In this document: piece by piece, positions 45,777-56,471 of the stretch | Position numbering within the stretch: position 1 is the stretch's first letter | How the letters are laid out: every line of letters starts with the position of its first letter | NCBI GenBank assembly: GCA_019188255.1 | Contig: JAETXT010000006.1 | Coordinates: 5,518,001 to 5,582,000 of the forward strand | Direction of reading: 5' to 3' | Length of the DNA: 64,000 nt | Origin: Verticillium longisporum | Taxonomy: Eukaryota; Ascomycota; Sordariomycetes; Glomerellales; Plectosphaerellaceae | The notes under the pieces: model-generated | What the model was told of the DNA's origin: nothing | Databases searched by the model: none | The model's input: the letters and a program-made list of their open reading frames with translations, nothing else | Position numbers and translations under genes: made by a program

Positions 45777-47430
45777 CTACTTGAAATCCTCTTCTTCAGA
45801 AGCCCTCGTCTCCAGCTGACAAGTTCGCGCATTATGTCCAGGCTCGCCGCAGACACCGCAGCGCCGTTTCTTCGTCCCGTCCCTTGGTTGGCGACTGCTT
45901 CTCTGACGCGTTTCCTCATTTATCTGGACCTGAACCTCGATATTGGTTTGTATCTCCTGTCCCTCACCTAGAGTTAGACTCCCTCCTTGCCTGAGACGTG
46001 TTTTCTTAGCTCTCCGACGCTTGCTGAGTGTCGCGTTCTCGTCTCGAAGGATCTGGTTCTCCGACTTCAATAGGGCGAGTTGATGCATGATTCCACGCGT
46101 CCCCTTGGTAAAGTGGTCTATAGCGTTAAGAATCGACGTCGGAGAGCTTCCTTGGTGTCGGGCGATTCGACCTTTAATAAACTCTGACTGACAGCTAGCT
46201 TCAATCGGGTTGTGAGGCGTTTGGGAGACCCAAGGTTCTGATGTATCGGGGACCCCCTCGACGGGCGTCGGTGTCCGTAGCTTCACATCCAGCTTTGAAA
46301 CCACAATTTCGGGGCTCATTGGGACAAGCCCAGCACCTCTGAACCCCCTTGATATTCCTTTCCGTCATAGCTTCTTTGAAAGCTGCGAAAAACGCGGGAA
46401 AGAAGTCCTCCTTCGTGATGTGGCTTGTACCTGCCCTCATCTTCTTCTCAATTTGCCGACCGTAGGCCTGCTTTAGCGGGCCAAAACAGCCAACATCAAG
46501 AGGTTGAAGTAGGTGAGATGAATGGGGAGGCATGCATAGCGTAATGATGTTGTTTTCCTTGCAGTAGAGCTCGAACTCAACGGAATGGTGACTTTGGTGC
46601 CCATCTAGGATAAGGAGGCGATATCCGGCCGACCGACGGGGCTTGGTATGCTTGTCAAAATGCTGAATCCATTCTAGACCTTTCTCATTTGTTGTCCAGC
46701 CTTTGTCTGTCGTAGCGATTACCCAGTCGTGAGGTAGAGGGCTGTCTTCGTACCAGCTTGAGAGGTGATTTTTGCCCGCCATAATGATGAACGGCGGGAC
46801 ACACCACCCGTCTGCGCCAACGCCTTGGATCACTGTCACCCATTCCCGACCTCCTGGTTGGACCATTTTCGTATTAGAACGTCTTTCGGCGTTCGTAACG
46901 ACCATTCCGGACCCGATAACGCCCATCATAAACCCAGTCTCATCGAAGTTATAGATATCAGGCTCCGCGATACCGTATTTGGCGATTGTGTTCTTTACGA
47001 GCGCGAACCAATCGCGAATTGCCTCGGGATCTTCGCATTGGGCTCTCTGATAGTCATATCTGCGAAAGAAACGCGTCTTAAGCTCTGGTTGTCGCCTGAC
47101 GAAGTTTGAGGCCCAGCGCTTCCCGACACTCGGCGCGTCGCGGTCGGCTAGCAGTCGATTAGCCATATCTTCAACCTCACAAAGCCGGGGAGGAAATGCT
47201 CGGGAATTTAGCTCAAGTATGTATTGAACAATCGTTAACTCCTCGAGCTCCGTCAAATTTCGATTGAGGGGGATCCTGTCGCGTTGCGAAGTAATACCGC
47301 GTAGTCGACGCGTCAAGGTCATTCGGGGAACACCAAAGATATTTGTCGCAGCGCGTATACTGAGATCTGGGTCATTTTGAATAGCCTGAAGAGCAAGCTG
47401 TAATTGACGTTCTTGTGAGGGCGGAGACAT
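45777..47430 (-). CDS. pogo/Fot-type transposase with C-terminal zinc knuckle, one frameshift
   Basis: Reads in two frames joined at a G-run near 46353-46357. The N-terminus has Psq/HTH and CENP-B-type DNA-binding helices (LQLALQAIQNDPDLSIRAA, then NRNLTELEELTIVQYIL and KRWASNFVRRQPELK). The DDE catalytic core follows: YNFDETGFMMG (first Asp), LLILDGHQSHHS (second Asp), and HLLQPLDVGCFGPLK (third acidic residue, Asp). After the shift come the conserved GLVPMSPEIVVSKLDV, a Leu/Lys coiled region (MHQLALLKSENQILRDENATL) and a CCHC zinc knuckle (RCGVCGEPGHNARTC). The shift is one extra G after NIK; removing it gives KGFRGAGLVP, the family spelling. About 550 residues when repaired. Confidence 0.9.
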
Positions 47431-47481
47431 CGTTGTTGGTGGAGGAATTAATGGTTAACGTAAGAAGGTCGCGTTTTCGTC

Positions 47482-47529
47482 GTCAGGTGGCCCACTTGCT
47501 TGTTTGGCCCACTTGCTTATCATGCACGT
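47482..47529 (-). repeat. Right terminal inverted repeat, 48 bp
   Basis: Perfect mirror of the left end, ending ...CTTATCATGCACGT before the TA target duplication. It contains the same pair of GGCCCACTTGC motifs in reverse orientation. Confidence 0.93.
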
Positions 47530-47531
47530 TA

Positions 47532-47940
47532 TTTCTTATTATTAGGTTATTTACTTTAAGATTAGAAGAATAGATCTAATACGCTAGAGACTAGAGAATT
47601 ATAGGCGTATTAGAGTAGCTATTAACCCTAGTAATAGCTCCTAATATTAATTCTTACGGCTATTCTACCTATAAAGAAAAGAAGAGTTAATATTAAACTA
47701 ATATTAAGGAACTCTATAATTAAGATAGTAATATCTAAGATATCTAGGATATCTAGGATCTACTGCTCTTAGGAGCACGTAAACTACGGCTTACGTGATC
47801 GCTAAGAGTAGATAGGTATATCTAACTCACGTAGGTAGCAGTAACTTAAAGAATTAATTAAGAATCAACTATCATAAGACTTATTAGATACCCTACCTAT
47901 CCAGAGCTCCCAAGCAGAGCGGAAGTACTGGATTGGGGTT
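47532..47940. repeat. AT-rich, RIP-like DNA (left island)
   Basis: The stretch is dominated by TA, TAT and AAT words (TATTAG, CTAATA, TAATATTA) and short stop-dense frames, unlike the GC-rich genes around it. This is what repeat-induced point mutation (C to T at CpA) leaves in old repeats of ascomycetes. The ancestral repeat cannot be recognised. Confidence 0.6.
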
Positions 47941-47950
47941 CACATAAGCA

Positions 47951-48828
47951 GTGAAGCCCTCTCAACACTATTCCCTATATTACGAGCTTTTGGCGCCTTT
48001 CAGCGCGACTGTTCTCCTCTTTGCCCATGACTTTGGCAGCCCTTCCGAACTCACGAACTTCTTAGTTGTATGGCTTCGCTCGATGATGATCAAGCCACCA
48101 GCATTCTGCCCTAGAGTACTGTTGATAACCGAAGAAGAAGCCCCTGTTGATGTGGTTGACTTGCGATCGCGGTTGATGGCTGGCCTACTGTCTTATCTTT
48201 GCGTAGGCGACCCGACGCGGGCGTACACGGCCGCTGAGATTCATGAGCTGATGCGAGAGACGTTGCGTCTTGACACCATAGAAGTACGGCCTGGGCCAAG
48301 GTTTGGGTCATCTCTCTTGGCGCAGACTGCGCGCGCCTGCAACGAACGACAGGTATCAAGCGTCTTCTTCTCTGCCCTTCACTGGAAGGCGCTGTTCAAA
48401 GACGCGCTTACGCAATACGCGAGAAGCCCGCCTATCCCAATCTCTTTCTGCCGGTTGTCCAGGCTGGCCAATGCCGTGCCAGTCAATATGGCCATCCATC
48501 TGGCAGGCTTTCTGCAAGCCACAGCGCTGGAAGGCTTGGATCAGGCAACAATCCTGGCATCGGCCCTGTCTATGAACGCATGTCCTCCTGGGATGTATCG
48601 TAAATTTCGCTGAGGAACTGGTATTATGACGATGGTCTGACATGCTTCACAGAATTCTCTCCAGACATCGTCTACTCGGGCCTCTATAAAGACGAAGTAC
48701 TACGCGCAGCTTCAACCTGAAAGCCGGCCGACACCTCGCTTTGCAAATCGAAGCGAGGTTTATCAGCATTTCGACCGACAACTTGGTGCTTCGGTTCTTT
48801 TCGCAGATGCGCATCGAGACCTGATAAA
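47951..48828 (+). pseudogene. Fragment of a large fungal gene (possibly patatin-like family)
   Basis: A frame of 220 codons (47951-48613) with protein-like composition: LLFAHDFGSPSELTNFLVVW, FCPRVLLITEEEAPVDVVDL, then MSMNACPPGMYRKF-like end (ALSMNACPPGMYRKF). After the stop, a second piece in another frame (RPTPRFANRSEVYQHFDRQL ... FADAHRDLIKTTYSL) continues the same style to about 48852. I recall these phrases from the N-terminal half of large, often multicopy fungal patatin-like proteins, but I cannot verify that here. No start, catalytic domain or end is present. It sits between two AT-rich islands, so it is most likely a remnant. Confidence 0.4.
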
Positions 48829-48929
48829 GACCACATATTCGTTGTGAGCGCGACGTTGTCGAAGAGAGCGCCTTTAACGATGAAGAGATTGAAGACGACG
48901 ACGAGGAAAGTGAGAAAGAGGTCCGAGGC

Positions 48930-49275
48930 TAGGCTAGATTATCGAAGAAGGGAACTTATAAGAAGTAGTTAAGAATATCGCCGCTGGGCGATCGTTAATA
49001 GAGTAAAGGTAAAGCGAAGAGCTATTATATAAGCTCTACCTCATCTATAGAAGATCTATTCTATAGCCTTAATACTAATTAGCTTCTTAAGCTACTACTA
49101 TACTTATTAGCAAAGTCTATTAATAATTAACGTTAAGCCAATACTATTAAGCTATTACGAGATCCGGATCAAGATCCTAAAAATATTAATTACTTATTAA
49201 AGGAACGGATCGTAGTAAAAGTAGGAAGGGGTTATTTACTAGTAGAAGTACTAAGTAGAAGCAACGAACCTAAAT
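48930..49275. repeat. AT-rich, RIP-like DNA (right island)
   Basis: A second AT-rich, TA-rich stretch (TTATAAGAAG, TATTAATAATTAACG, TATTAATTACTTATTAAAGG) with dense stops in all frames. Same character as the island at 47532, suggesting both belonged to one mutated repetitive region around the gene fragment. Confidence 0.55.
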
Positions 49276-49773
49276 ATAATTCCCTCTTAAGGGGTTTTCT
49301 CGCGTACTTCTACCTCGGCCACACCTCCTGGTCCTGCTGTCAGATACCCGTTGCCTCATGTATCGTATTCGTCACTTCTCACCGAGTCCTCATATTAAAA
49401 GGACCTCTTGATGGTTATAACTTGGTTGATCTTTGTTTTGTATTGGTCCTGTCGAGTAACAAACTTGACCCCAACCCTTCACCACCCTGCGGCAGAATGG
49501 TAAAATATTCAATAAACCCGATTTCAGACAGGTTTAAAAGCGGATCCAAGCATCAATCCGACACCTTATGCTAGTTTAGTCACGTGCAGTTGTCCCGCCA
49601 AAAACAATGTCATCTTATCGATAACATAGTATCTCATTTCTATCAACAAACTCACCACCGTCGAACGCAACGGCTTGAACCCACAACGCAAAACCATCGC
49701 CCTGGGATCCTCCTCACTTCTACGCCATCTTTTATGTAGCCATAGATTGCCAATCATTCTCTCTACCGCCACC
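49276..49773. other. Upstream region of the HNH gene
   Basis: Normal-composition DNA with no gene seen; contains the promoter of the HNH-domain gene. Confidence 0.45.
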
Positions 49774-51344
49774 ATGTCCAGCGCCGCTGTGATCCCGGAT
49801 ATGCGCGCCCGCGGGTGGAACGTTCACATCCTTTCTAGCACCACCGGCTTCAACTTTGCGGGGCTCTACCTCCACGACGGCAACGACTCCATCAAGTGGC
49901 AGCACGTTCTCGACGAACTCGCCCTCTGCTTTGAACTGTCTCACAGCTGGCCGTTTGCATTTGCTTTCGGAGGCTACCTCAACATCGATGCGAACACTCC
50001 CGCCATAAACCTCATCTGCGATGCGGACTTCGATCAGCTCGTGCCGTCGCTGCCACCGTCTCAGTCACCAGAAGCGCGAGCCATTGTACGGTATCACCTT
50101 GTGCACCACAAACCTTGTGCCATCAACAAGTCCTCCCCGCTGGAAGATCATCTTAAAGGTCCGTAAGTCGCAGCACGCGTCCTGATTCTGCTAACAAGTC
50201 AACAGCTGGCTGCGCGAAACCAATAGCAAGACCCCCTCGTCGAAGGGACCCGCGATACCTCCCCCCGAAAAAGCCCTCGACAGATGCACGCATAACACGC
50301 TTCCCCCTCCGCCGAGCCGCCAAAGCCCAGAAACCATCCCAATCGCCAAAGCGCAAATCCGGCTCTGTGTCTCCCGTCAGAGACATCCCAGGGGACCCCG
50401 ACAACGCCATGACCGCGCCGCCCGACATGTCCATCACGCCCGAGCAGGCCCGCAAAACCATGGATATATTCCGCGCCAGTTGTCTCACCGCCGCCGTACA
50501 ATGCGCCGTGTCCGCGCGAGGCCGCTCCTGGTGCCCAGCGCCCAGCTTCGGGCCCGCACTGCAGGCGTGCCACATCGTCCCGCAGCAGCACTACCACGTG
50601 TACCCGGACCCGGACGGGCTGAGCGACCTCGCCGATACCGATGTCTTCTACAGCTCGAGCCGCCTAGAGGAGGCCTGGAAGAACACGTGGTCGGCCGACA
50701 ATGGGATTCTGCTGCTCCGTCACCTGCACGACTCGTTCGACCAGCGCCTGTTTTCTATCCATCCCGACACGATGCGCGTTCGTGCGTTCGTGCCGTACGA
50801 CGTTGTGCTCGACTATCATGGGAAAAAGGCGCAGGTACCGGTCAATGTCGACCGCGGTGCGCTGCGCCATCACTATGAGATGTGCTGTATTGAGAACATG
50901 GCGGCAAAGGCACCACTGATCGAGCCGTCGTTTATAGCGTCCGGCACCGTGTCGCCGTTTGCCGTGTCGCCGTTTGCCGCCGGAGCTGAGATGCCGTCTC
51001 TCCCGTCGCCAAGGCCACGCGACACATCTGGTGGCACAGCTTCGTCCACGTCCCCTGCTGCGCCTGGTGACCCTGCTAAGAGACAGAGGTCCGGGCAGGA
51101 TGACGACTTGGAGCTTGACACGCCGTCGCTGGTTGATGGCATGTCGCCAGAAGAATCTCCGCGGGTTAGCAAGCGAATGAGGATACCCCTTGATGTAGTG
51201 AACGGCTGGGAGGAGCCTGCATCAAACACTAATTATCTCAGAGACGAGAATCATGTTCAATTCCTGGCAGATGTTAATTGGAGCTTGAAGAAGGCATTGA
51301 TGGTGCCACGGGAACACGATGACGTCGAAAATTTACCAGTTTAG
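49774..51344 (+). CDS. HNH-nuclease-domain protein of the common fungal type
   Basis: Two exons, 49774-50158 and 50206-51344, 507 residues. The intron uses donor GTCCGT, not the nearby GTAAGT, because only that choice carries the frame into PIARPPRRRDPRYLPPKKPS and on to the domain. Residues about 225-330 carry the HNH_2-like core: QACHIVPQQHYHVYP (His of the metal site), RLEEAWKNTWSADNGILLL and HLHDSFDQRLFSIHP. The N-terminal region (RGWNVHILSSTTGFNFAGLYL) is typical of this fungal family. The C-terminal 150 residues are disordered with Ser/Pro, a basic SKRMR motif and acidic tracts. Fungi hold many such genes; their role is unknown, and some sit near heterokaryon-incompatibility or mobile regions. 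Start at 49774 preferred; 49675 is possible. Confidence 0.8.
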
Positions 51345-52071
51345 TTGCGGTTGTCGGCTACTAAACTATGATGATTCTCTCCCGTCCCTTCTTTCGCTAA
51401 CGTAATCCACAAGCGAGTGTCGTATATGTACACAAGCAAGTGTCGCGCCCCACCGCGATTTCCTAACCTCCCATCTTCAATCGCGTTTACTCTACGAGAA
51501 CAAATGGAAAATCTTTCAAAAGACCGCATCTTAGTGCTCAGGCCGCTGCTTTGATCTATACCGCCGGCCAGACGACGGACAATTCGTGTATCAGGATGTG
51601 ATGTCTGGGTATTGGTACAGTAGGGTGGTGGGGCTGGGTACAGGTGACCCTCATCCTACGAAGCAGTTGGCTCACAGTGGCTAGTGCAAGGTGACATTTC
51701 ATAGCAAAGAGAGATCCAGCAGATAGGCAATGCTCCAACTTGGACCTCAGTTGGGCCCTGCATGCATTGCTGACAAAGGAGCGTGGGGGAGCATACATGT
51801 ACGTTAAAGTGTCGTCGAGACGCGTCGACCGCATTTTCGTCTTTATCGTCCTTTACACCCCAATTTCGTTTCGACTTTTCGACCTGGAGTCGGTCAGGCA
51901 TCGATTCTGTGCGTTCCCGTCCCCTTACTTGGCACAAGGTACTAACATATTGCAGAACTAACAGAACTTTTTTTTTCTCGGTACGGTAACCGCAAGCGCC
52001 GTCGTGGCCGTCTCCACAACGGACCGACTAGGGGCCGGCCCACTAAAGCTTTCTCGTCGTCGTTGCCATCT
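51345..52071. other. Intergenic, no intact gene
   Basis: 3' flank of the HNH gene and, at the right end, the 3' flank of the cyclin relic. Not clearly coding. Confidence 0.4.
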
Positions 52072-52476
52072 TCACATTCTTCGGCTTCGGGTACCGCTAC
52101 CGCTGGCTGTTCGACTCGCAGCATTCCATCCAAGCAGGAGAAGAAGCTCCAACTCAATGGCATTGGTCTCTGAGGCCGACAGCGTGAGTGTTTCCCCCGC
52201 GGTGGCCACGCAGCAGACCATGGACCAATCTCATTTTGGTGGCGAAACACGTCGTTCAGATACTTCGAGGCCACAATGATGGAGGCCAAGAAAACGCGGG
52301 CAGCGGCGAGCTCGTCTGCGTTGGCGAGACGCGAGTGGAGCCGGCCGAGGTAAACGAGACAGCCCATCAGTGTCGCCATTCGGGTCTGACAAGATGACGA
52401 GTTCGTTGATGAAGCTCTCGAGTGAAGGTGAAGGGAGAGTTACGGCCCGCTTGCCGCCTGCAATGCCGGGAACCAT
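52072..52476 (-). pseudogene. Relic of a PCL/PHO80-type cyclin
   Basis: Three frames together spell a cyclin box. PSLESFINELVILSD lies in the first; MATLMGCLVYLGRLHSRL...ARVFLASIIVASKYLND in the second; LSASETNAIELELLLLLGWN in the third, ending at a TGA at 52072-52074. The order and spacing are those of PCL-family cyclins that bind Pho85-type kinases. The frame changes near 52385 and near 52215 are not at splice sites. The 5' part, including the region before the cyclin box, is missing, and its first 100 bases overlap the opposite-strand transcription factor relic. A non-functional remnant. Confidence 0.7.
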
Positions 52477-53627
52477 TGCCTATAATAACGCCATGGCTTT
52501 CTTCCAGGCAGCGCAGAAGCGCCTTGGCCTTCTCATCTCGTCGGATGAGTTGATAGCGCCGCAATGCCTCTTTCTCGCCGGCGTGTTCATGATGTGTGTT
52601 TTCCAGCCACTCAAGGCGTGGCGTTATTTCCTGCAAGCCCTTGCTGGCTGCCAGCAGCTTCCATTTCTAGCCCCGGAGAATCAGGAGAAATATCGCGGCA
52701 TCTCAGATGGGAGTCATCCTCGGGATCACGCCATTGACACCCTTCAGCAGGCCGTCTACTGGTCGGCCTGGAAGTCGGAAAGGGAGGTCCGCAGTACCAA
52801 TTACATGCCTGACTTCGTCAACGATATGAGCACCAACATTTACCCGCCATTCTTCCCCACACCGCCAGCACCAAGGACGGAGCTTGACACATCGGCAGAC
52901 CCCCCGCCGTGAGCGCGAGCAAATCTCGTGGTATTTTTACCTCGCCGAAATATCTCTCCGAAGACTCACTGCTCGCATGAGCGCCGGCATGATGGAACTG
53001 CAGGCCCAGCACAAGGATCAGCAATCATTCCTTGAAGCCATGGCAGCCGTTGTGCCGGAACACGAGGCGCAAGTCAACTCGTGAATTTCCTCCCTGCCTC
53101 CGAACCTGTCTTTCGGGGCGCCCCCTGAAGAAAACGACGTCTGTCATTTTGTGCTGCGGGGCCACGCTATCAATTTGTTTGAACTCATCTACTGGCCTTT
53201 TATTTCCGCAAACCTGACATGTGAAGACTTGAGCCGCAGCTTTGCGTCAACCTCATCTAGCATCGCCCACTACGCCGAACGATCCCTCCATCATCATCTT
53301 GTGCGATTGACGTTGAACAAGCCTGGGTATAAACACAGACACCACGGCACAAACCCCATGATGCAGACCTGTTCACGCAGCGCTCTGGTCCTGCTGGGCG
53401 CTTCCATCAAGTGTGAGACAACGAGGGCGCAAGGCACCGATCGTGGAGGTACTACTGTGACCCTGCCACAGGGCTGGCAGGAGGGAATCGATGACATTGT
53501 CAACCTCATTGACTACGGGGGCAATGAGACGAGGGACTTCGGTAAGATCCGAACGGTACTGAACCAAGGCCGAATGCCTGCTAACGGCTCGGCCTCCTGG
53601 ACTTATGCTCCGCATACATACATGTAG
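52370..53627 (+). pseudogene. Relic of a fungal-specific (Zn2Cys6 class) transcription factor
   Basis: The regulatory middle and C-terminal part of a fungal transcription factor (PF04082-like): PPAMPGTIAYNNAMAFFQAAQKR, then QCLFLAGVFMMCVFQPLKAWR, DTLQQAVYWSAWKSEREVR, and later FELIYWPFISANL, HRHHGTNPMMQTCSRSALV and LPQGWQEGIDDIVNLIDY. Two lesions: one extra C in the six-C run at 52900-52905, which moves the frame from ADP to RREREQISWYFYLAEISL; and TGA at 53082-53084 where Trp is expected (VNS-stop-ISSLPPNLSF). The DNA-binding zinc cluster is not seen upstream. The 5' end instead abuts the opposite-strand cyclin relic. Not functional as it stands. Confidence 0.75.
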
Positions 53628-54240
53628 AAGTAGATGACGGACCCGCCAGAATGTTTGTGGCTTGCCCAGGAAACGTGGATATTTAGCATGAATGCAATCT
53701 CAAGGATGCTTTGCAACATGGTTGAGTCCGTGGGGAACTAAGGCTTGCGTCGCGGAAGATCGCTTTTTCTGATGGAGAACCATTAAAGCCAGCGGCGCGG
53801 ACTGGCTGGAATGAATACTCCGCAAGGCGACGCTCCTGTGGTGTGTGCCTCGCTGTCTAGTCATTCCATCCCTTTCCCCAGAATATTACCCCAGATCCGT
53901 GTGCTGCATGACTAGTGCTGAGACGCTGCAGCCATGGAAGCTTGCGGCTGGTCATGGGGTGGATGATGATCCACATCCTCGCGGAATATCGCACTTGAGC
54001 TAGCATATGGGATCCTCGGTATCGTGCGTGATTCTCATCACAATGGGAGTCCAACGAGAAATCTGTCGAGGTGAGGTCAGCCATAGCCACTACCCTTTAG
54101 TGGGTATGATCATCTGTTCATTGAGATATAAAGTGTTCTTCTCATTTTCATATTCGTTCCCAGTTCATCCAAGAGCAGCGCCCCCTAACGTACTTCAAGT
54201 GCTTCTTCACTGTCCATTATCTTCTCCTTTTCTCGTCAAC
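53628..54240. other. Intergenic, GH5 promoter at right end
   Basis: No gene in it. A TATAAA at 54127-54132 lies about 110 bases before the GH5 start codon and suits its promoter. Confidence 0.5.
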
Positions 54241-55763
54241 ATGTTCACTACCACACAGACCATCGCACGGGAGGCGCCATCAACGGGGCCCCTTGGGCTC
54301 AAGACCAACAATGTCCATCCGCCATGCACCATGCTTCGCGTCAGTGGCACGAACATTGTGAACGCAGCAGGCGAACAGGTGGTTCTCAAGGGCGCAGGTC
54401 TCGGCGGCATGCTGAACATGGAGGACTTCATCACAGGCTACTCTGGCCATGAACATGAGCATCGCGCTGCACTGGCAGAGGGTCTCGGCAAAGAGAAGGT
54501 CGAATTCTTCTTTTCTCGTCTGATTCACCACTTTTTCATTTTTCACAGAAGCAGATGCCGCACTCTTCGCGTCGCTAGGCGTGAACTGTCTGCGCATTCC
54601 CTTTAACTACCGCCACTTCATGGATGATGATAATCCTAGCGTCATCAAAAAGAGGGATTTGTTCTGCTCGACCGCATTGTCGACATTTGCGCGCGTCACA
54701 ACATTTACGTCATTCTCGACTTGCACGCCGTTCCAGGTGGTCAAAACCAAGACTGGCATTGCGACTCAGGCTTGAGTTGCGCTTTGTTCTGGGAGTTCCG
54801 AGATTTCCAGGATCGTGCCATCCAGCTCTGGGAGGCTCTGGCAAAACACTACGCTGGCAACCCTGTTATTGCGGGATACAATCCTCTCAACGAACCCGCA
54901 GACCCGCAGCACACCCGCCTTCAGGCCTGGTTCGAGCGCGCCGAGAAGGCCATCCGCGCCATTGACCCCGAGCACATTCTTTTCGTTGACGGAAACACGT
55001 ACGCCATGGACTTCCGCGCCTTCAACCCCAAGAAACCTCTGCCCAACACCGTCTACAGCTGTCACGATTACAGCGTGATGGGCTTCCCTCTGCCCGAGCA
55101 GTACGAAGGCACAGAGGACCAAAAGTCCAAGCTGCGCTCAAGCATCAACCGCAAGGTCGAGGTCATGCGCCAAGCTGGCGTTCCGATCTGGAACGGCGAA
55201 TTCGGCCCTGTGTACCAGAACCCGCGAATCGATCCTGACGCCGCCGTCACCAACGCCAAGCGTATCGCCCTGCTGAAAGAGCAGCTGTCCATCTACCGTG
55301 AATGTGGCGGTGTGCGTGGAGTATTTGGCTCTACAAGGATATCGGCTACCAGGGTATGGTGTACCTCGACCCCGAGAGCCCGTATATGCGCCTCATCCAG
55401 CCGTTCGTCGAGAAGAAGCAGAAGCTCGGTCTTGATTTCTGGGGCGTTGTCGACAAGAGCGGTGTCGACGGTGACGTCTACGGGCCTTTTATTTCCAAGC
55501 TCAAGGCTATGATCCCGGAGCATCTGCACAAGAAGAAGTACCCCAGCATCTGGACTTTCGACCGCCAGGTCGAGAGGACTGTGCGGGAGCTGCTGATGAG
55601 CGAGTACCTCGGCTACGAATTTGCGGAGTTATTCAAAGATAAGATCGAGGAGGAGCTGGAGGAGCTGGCTGCCAGCTTTGCGATTGAGAACTGCAAGACG
55701 AGAGATGAACCGAACGACATCCTGAGAGCGGATGCTACACAGCCTACTACAAGCAGGGCATAA
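54241..55763 (+). CDS. GH5 family glycosidase (exo-glucanase-like), three frameshifts
   Basis: An intronless gene of about 507 codons when repaired. Family GH5 features: GTNIVNAAGEQVVLKGAGLGG, CLRIPFNYRHF, LDLHAVPGGQNQDWH, YNPLNEPADP (acid/base Glu), SCHDYSVMGF and WNGEFGPVYQNP (nucleophile Glu), then WSIWLYKDIGYQGMVY. There is no signal peptide, so it resembles the intracellular GH5 beta-glucosidase/glucanase group that ends in long Glu-rich helices (EELEELAASFAIENC). Three single-base lesions: an extra T in the run 54539-54543; a missing G at 54654-54656; a missing G near 55312-55315. Together they restore an exact frame. Consensus error or active decay cannot be told apart here. Confidence 0.82.
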
Positions 55764-56471
55764 TTACTCGCTATGGCAGCGGAAATGAACGACTAGGCAC
55801 AGTCATCTCCTGCCAGCCGGATACTGGGGTTAGCATACATCGGCATGGTGGGACTTTGGGAATACTTTTGTATGGTTAGATCAGATTTAGAGTACTGCCG
55901 AATTTCGTGCCGAACGTCTGCACATGGCATGGTTCTATCAGTGAAAAATCCTGCTGTCACATTGGCAGGGTAATGGAGCTGAGGTTTATGCCATGATTCA
56001 AAGGTGACCTTGTATCTCACGACAAGTGGATGACCTTGAGTTATGCTGAGCGCACGATTAAGCAAAGATTTGATGACATGTGCTCATGGGCCGCAGTACT
56101 CTATGTGGTTTTGGCAGATGTTGTCATTCTGAGCAAACAGGACCATTGAATGCAACCCATCAACCAACTACCTGAGCATTGGATCAGTGAAATACTGACC
56201 CGGACGATCCGTTTCATTCCTGACACGGTGGGGAGATCCAAAGAGGGCCGCAATCAAGAACGATACCATAGACATGAATCGCCTGACATTGATTCATGGT
56301 TTCGTCACATGAATGTGCTCTACATGACGTACTTTATACAACACCAGCCAACACATCGCGACCACATTGTGTTTAAATATCGGGCTTAATTTTGTCGTGG
56401 CACCTTGATGGTTTCTCGATATTCATCAAATTGCGCATTCCATTATACATCTAAAACAAGGCACTACCAAA
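55764..56471. other. Intergenic, no gene seen
   Basis: Between the GH5 gene and the alcohol dehydrogenase. Short frames are not protein-like; the right end is the ADH promoter. Confidence 0.5.

Larger units (their letters stand above)
45670..47529 (-). mobile_element. pogo/Fot-like DNA transposon (Tc1-mariner)
   Basis: A 1,860-base element bounded by perfect 48-base terminal inverted repeats and flanked on both sides by the dinucleotide TA (45668-45669 and 47530-47531), the target-site duplication of Tc1/mariner elements. It carries a single transposase gene on the minus strand. The perfectly matching ends show a recent insertion. It lies at the edge of AT-rich DNA. The coding sequence needs a one-base correction, so this copy may not be autonomous unless the base is a consensus error. 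Confidence 0.93.

Noticed and set aside
51975..52160. Basic plus-strand stretch (KRRRGRLHNGPTRGRP) as DNA-binding part of the transcription factor relic
   Set aside because: No Cys cluster, and it ends in a stop before the factor; overlaps the more convincing cyclin relic.
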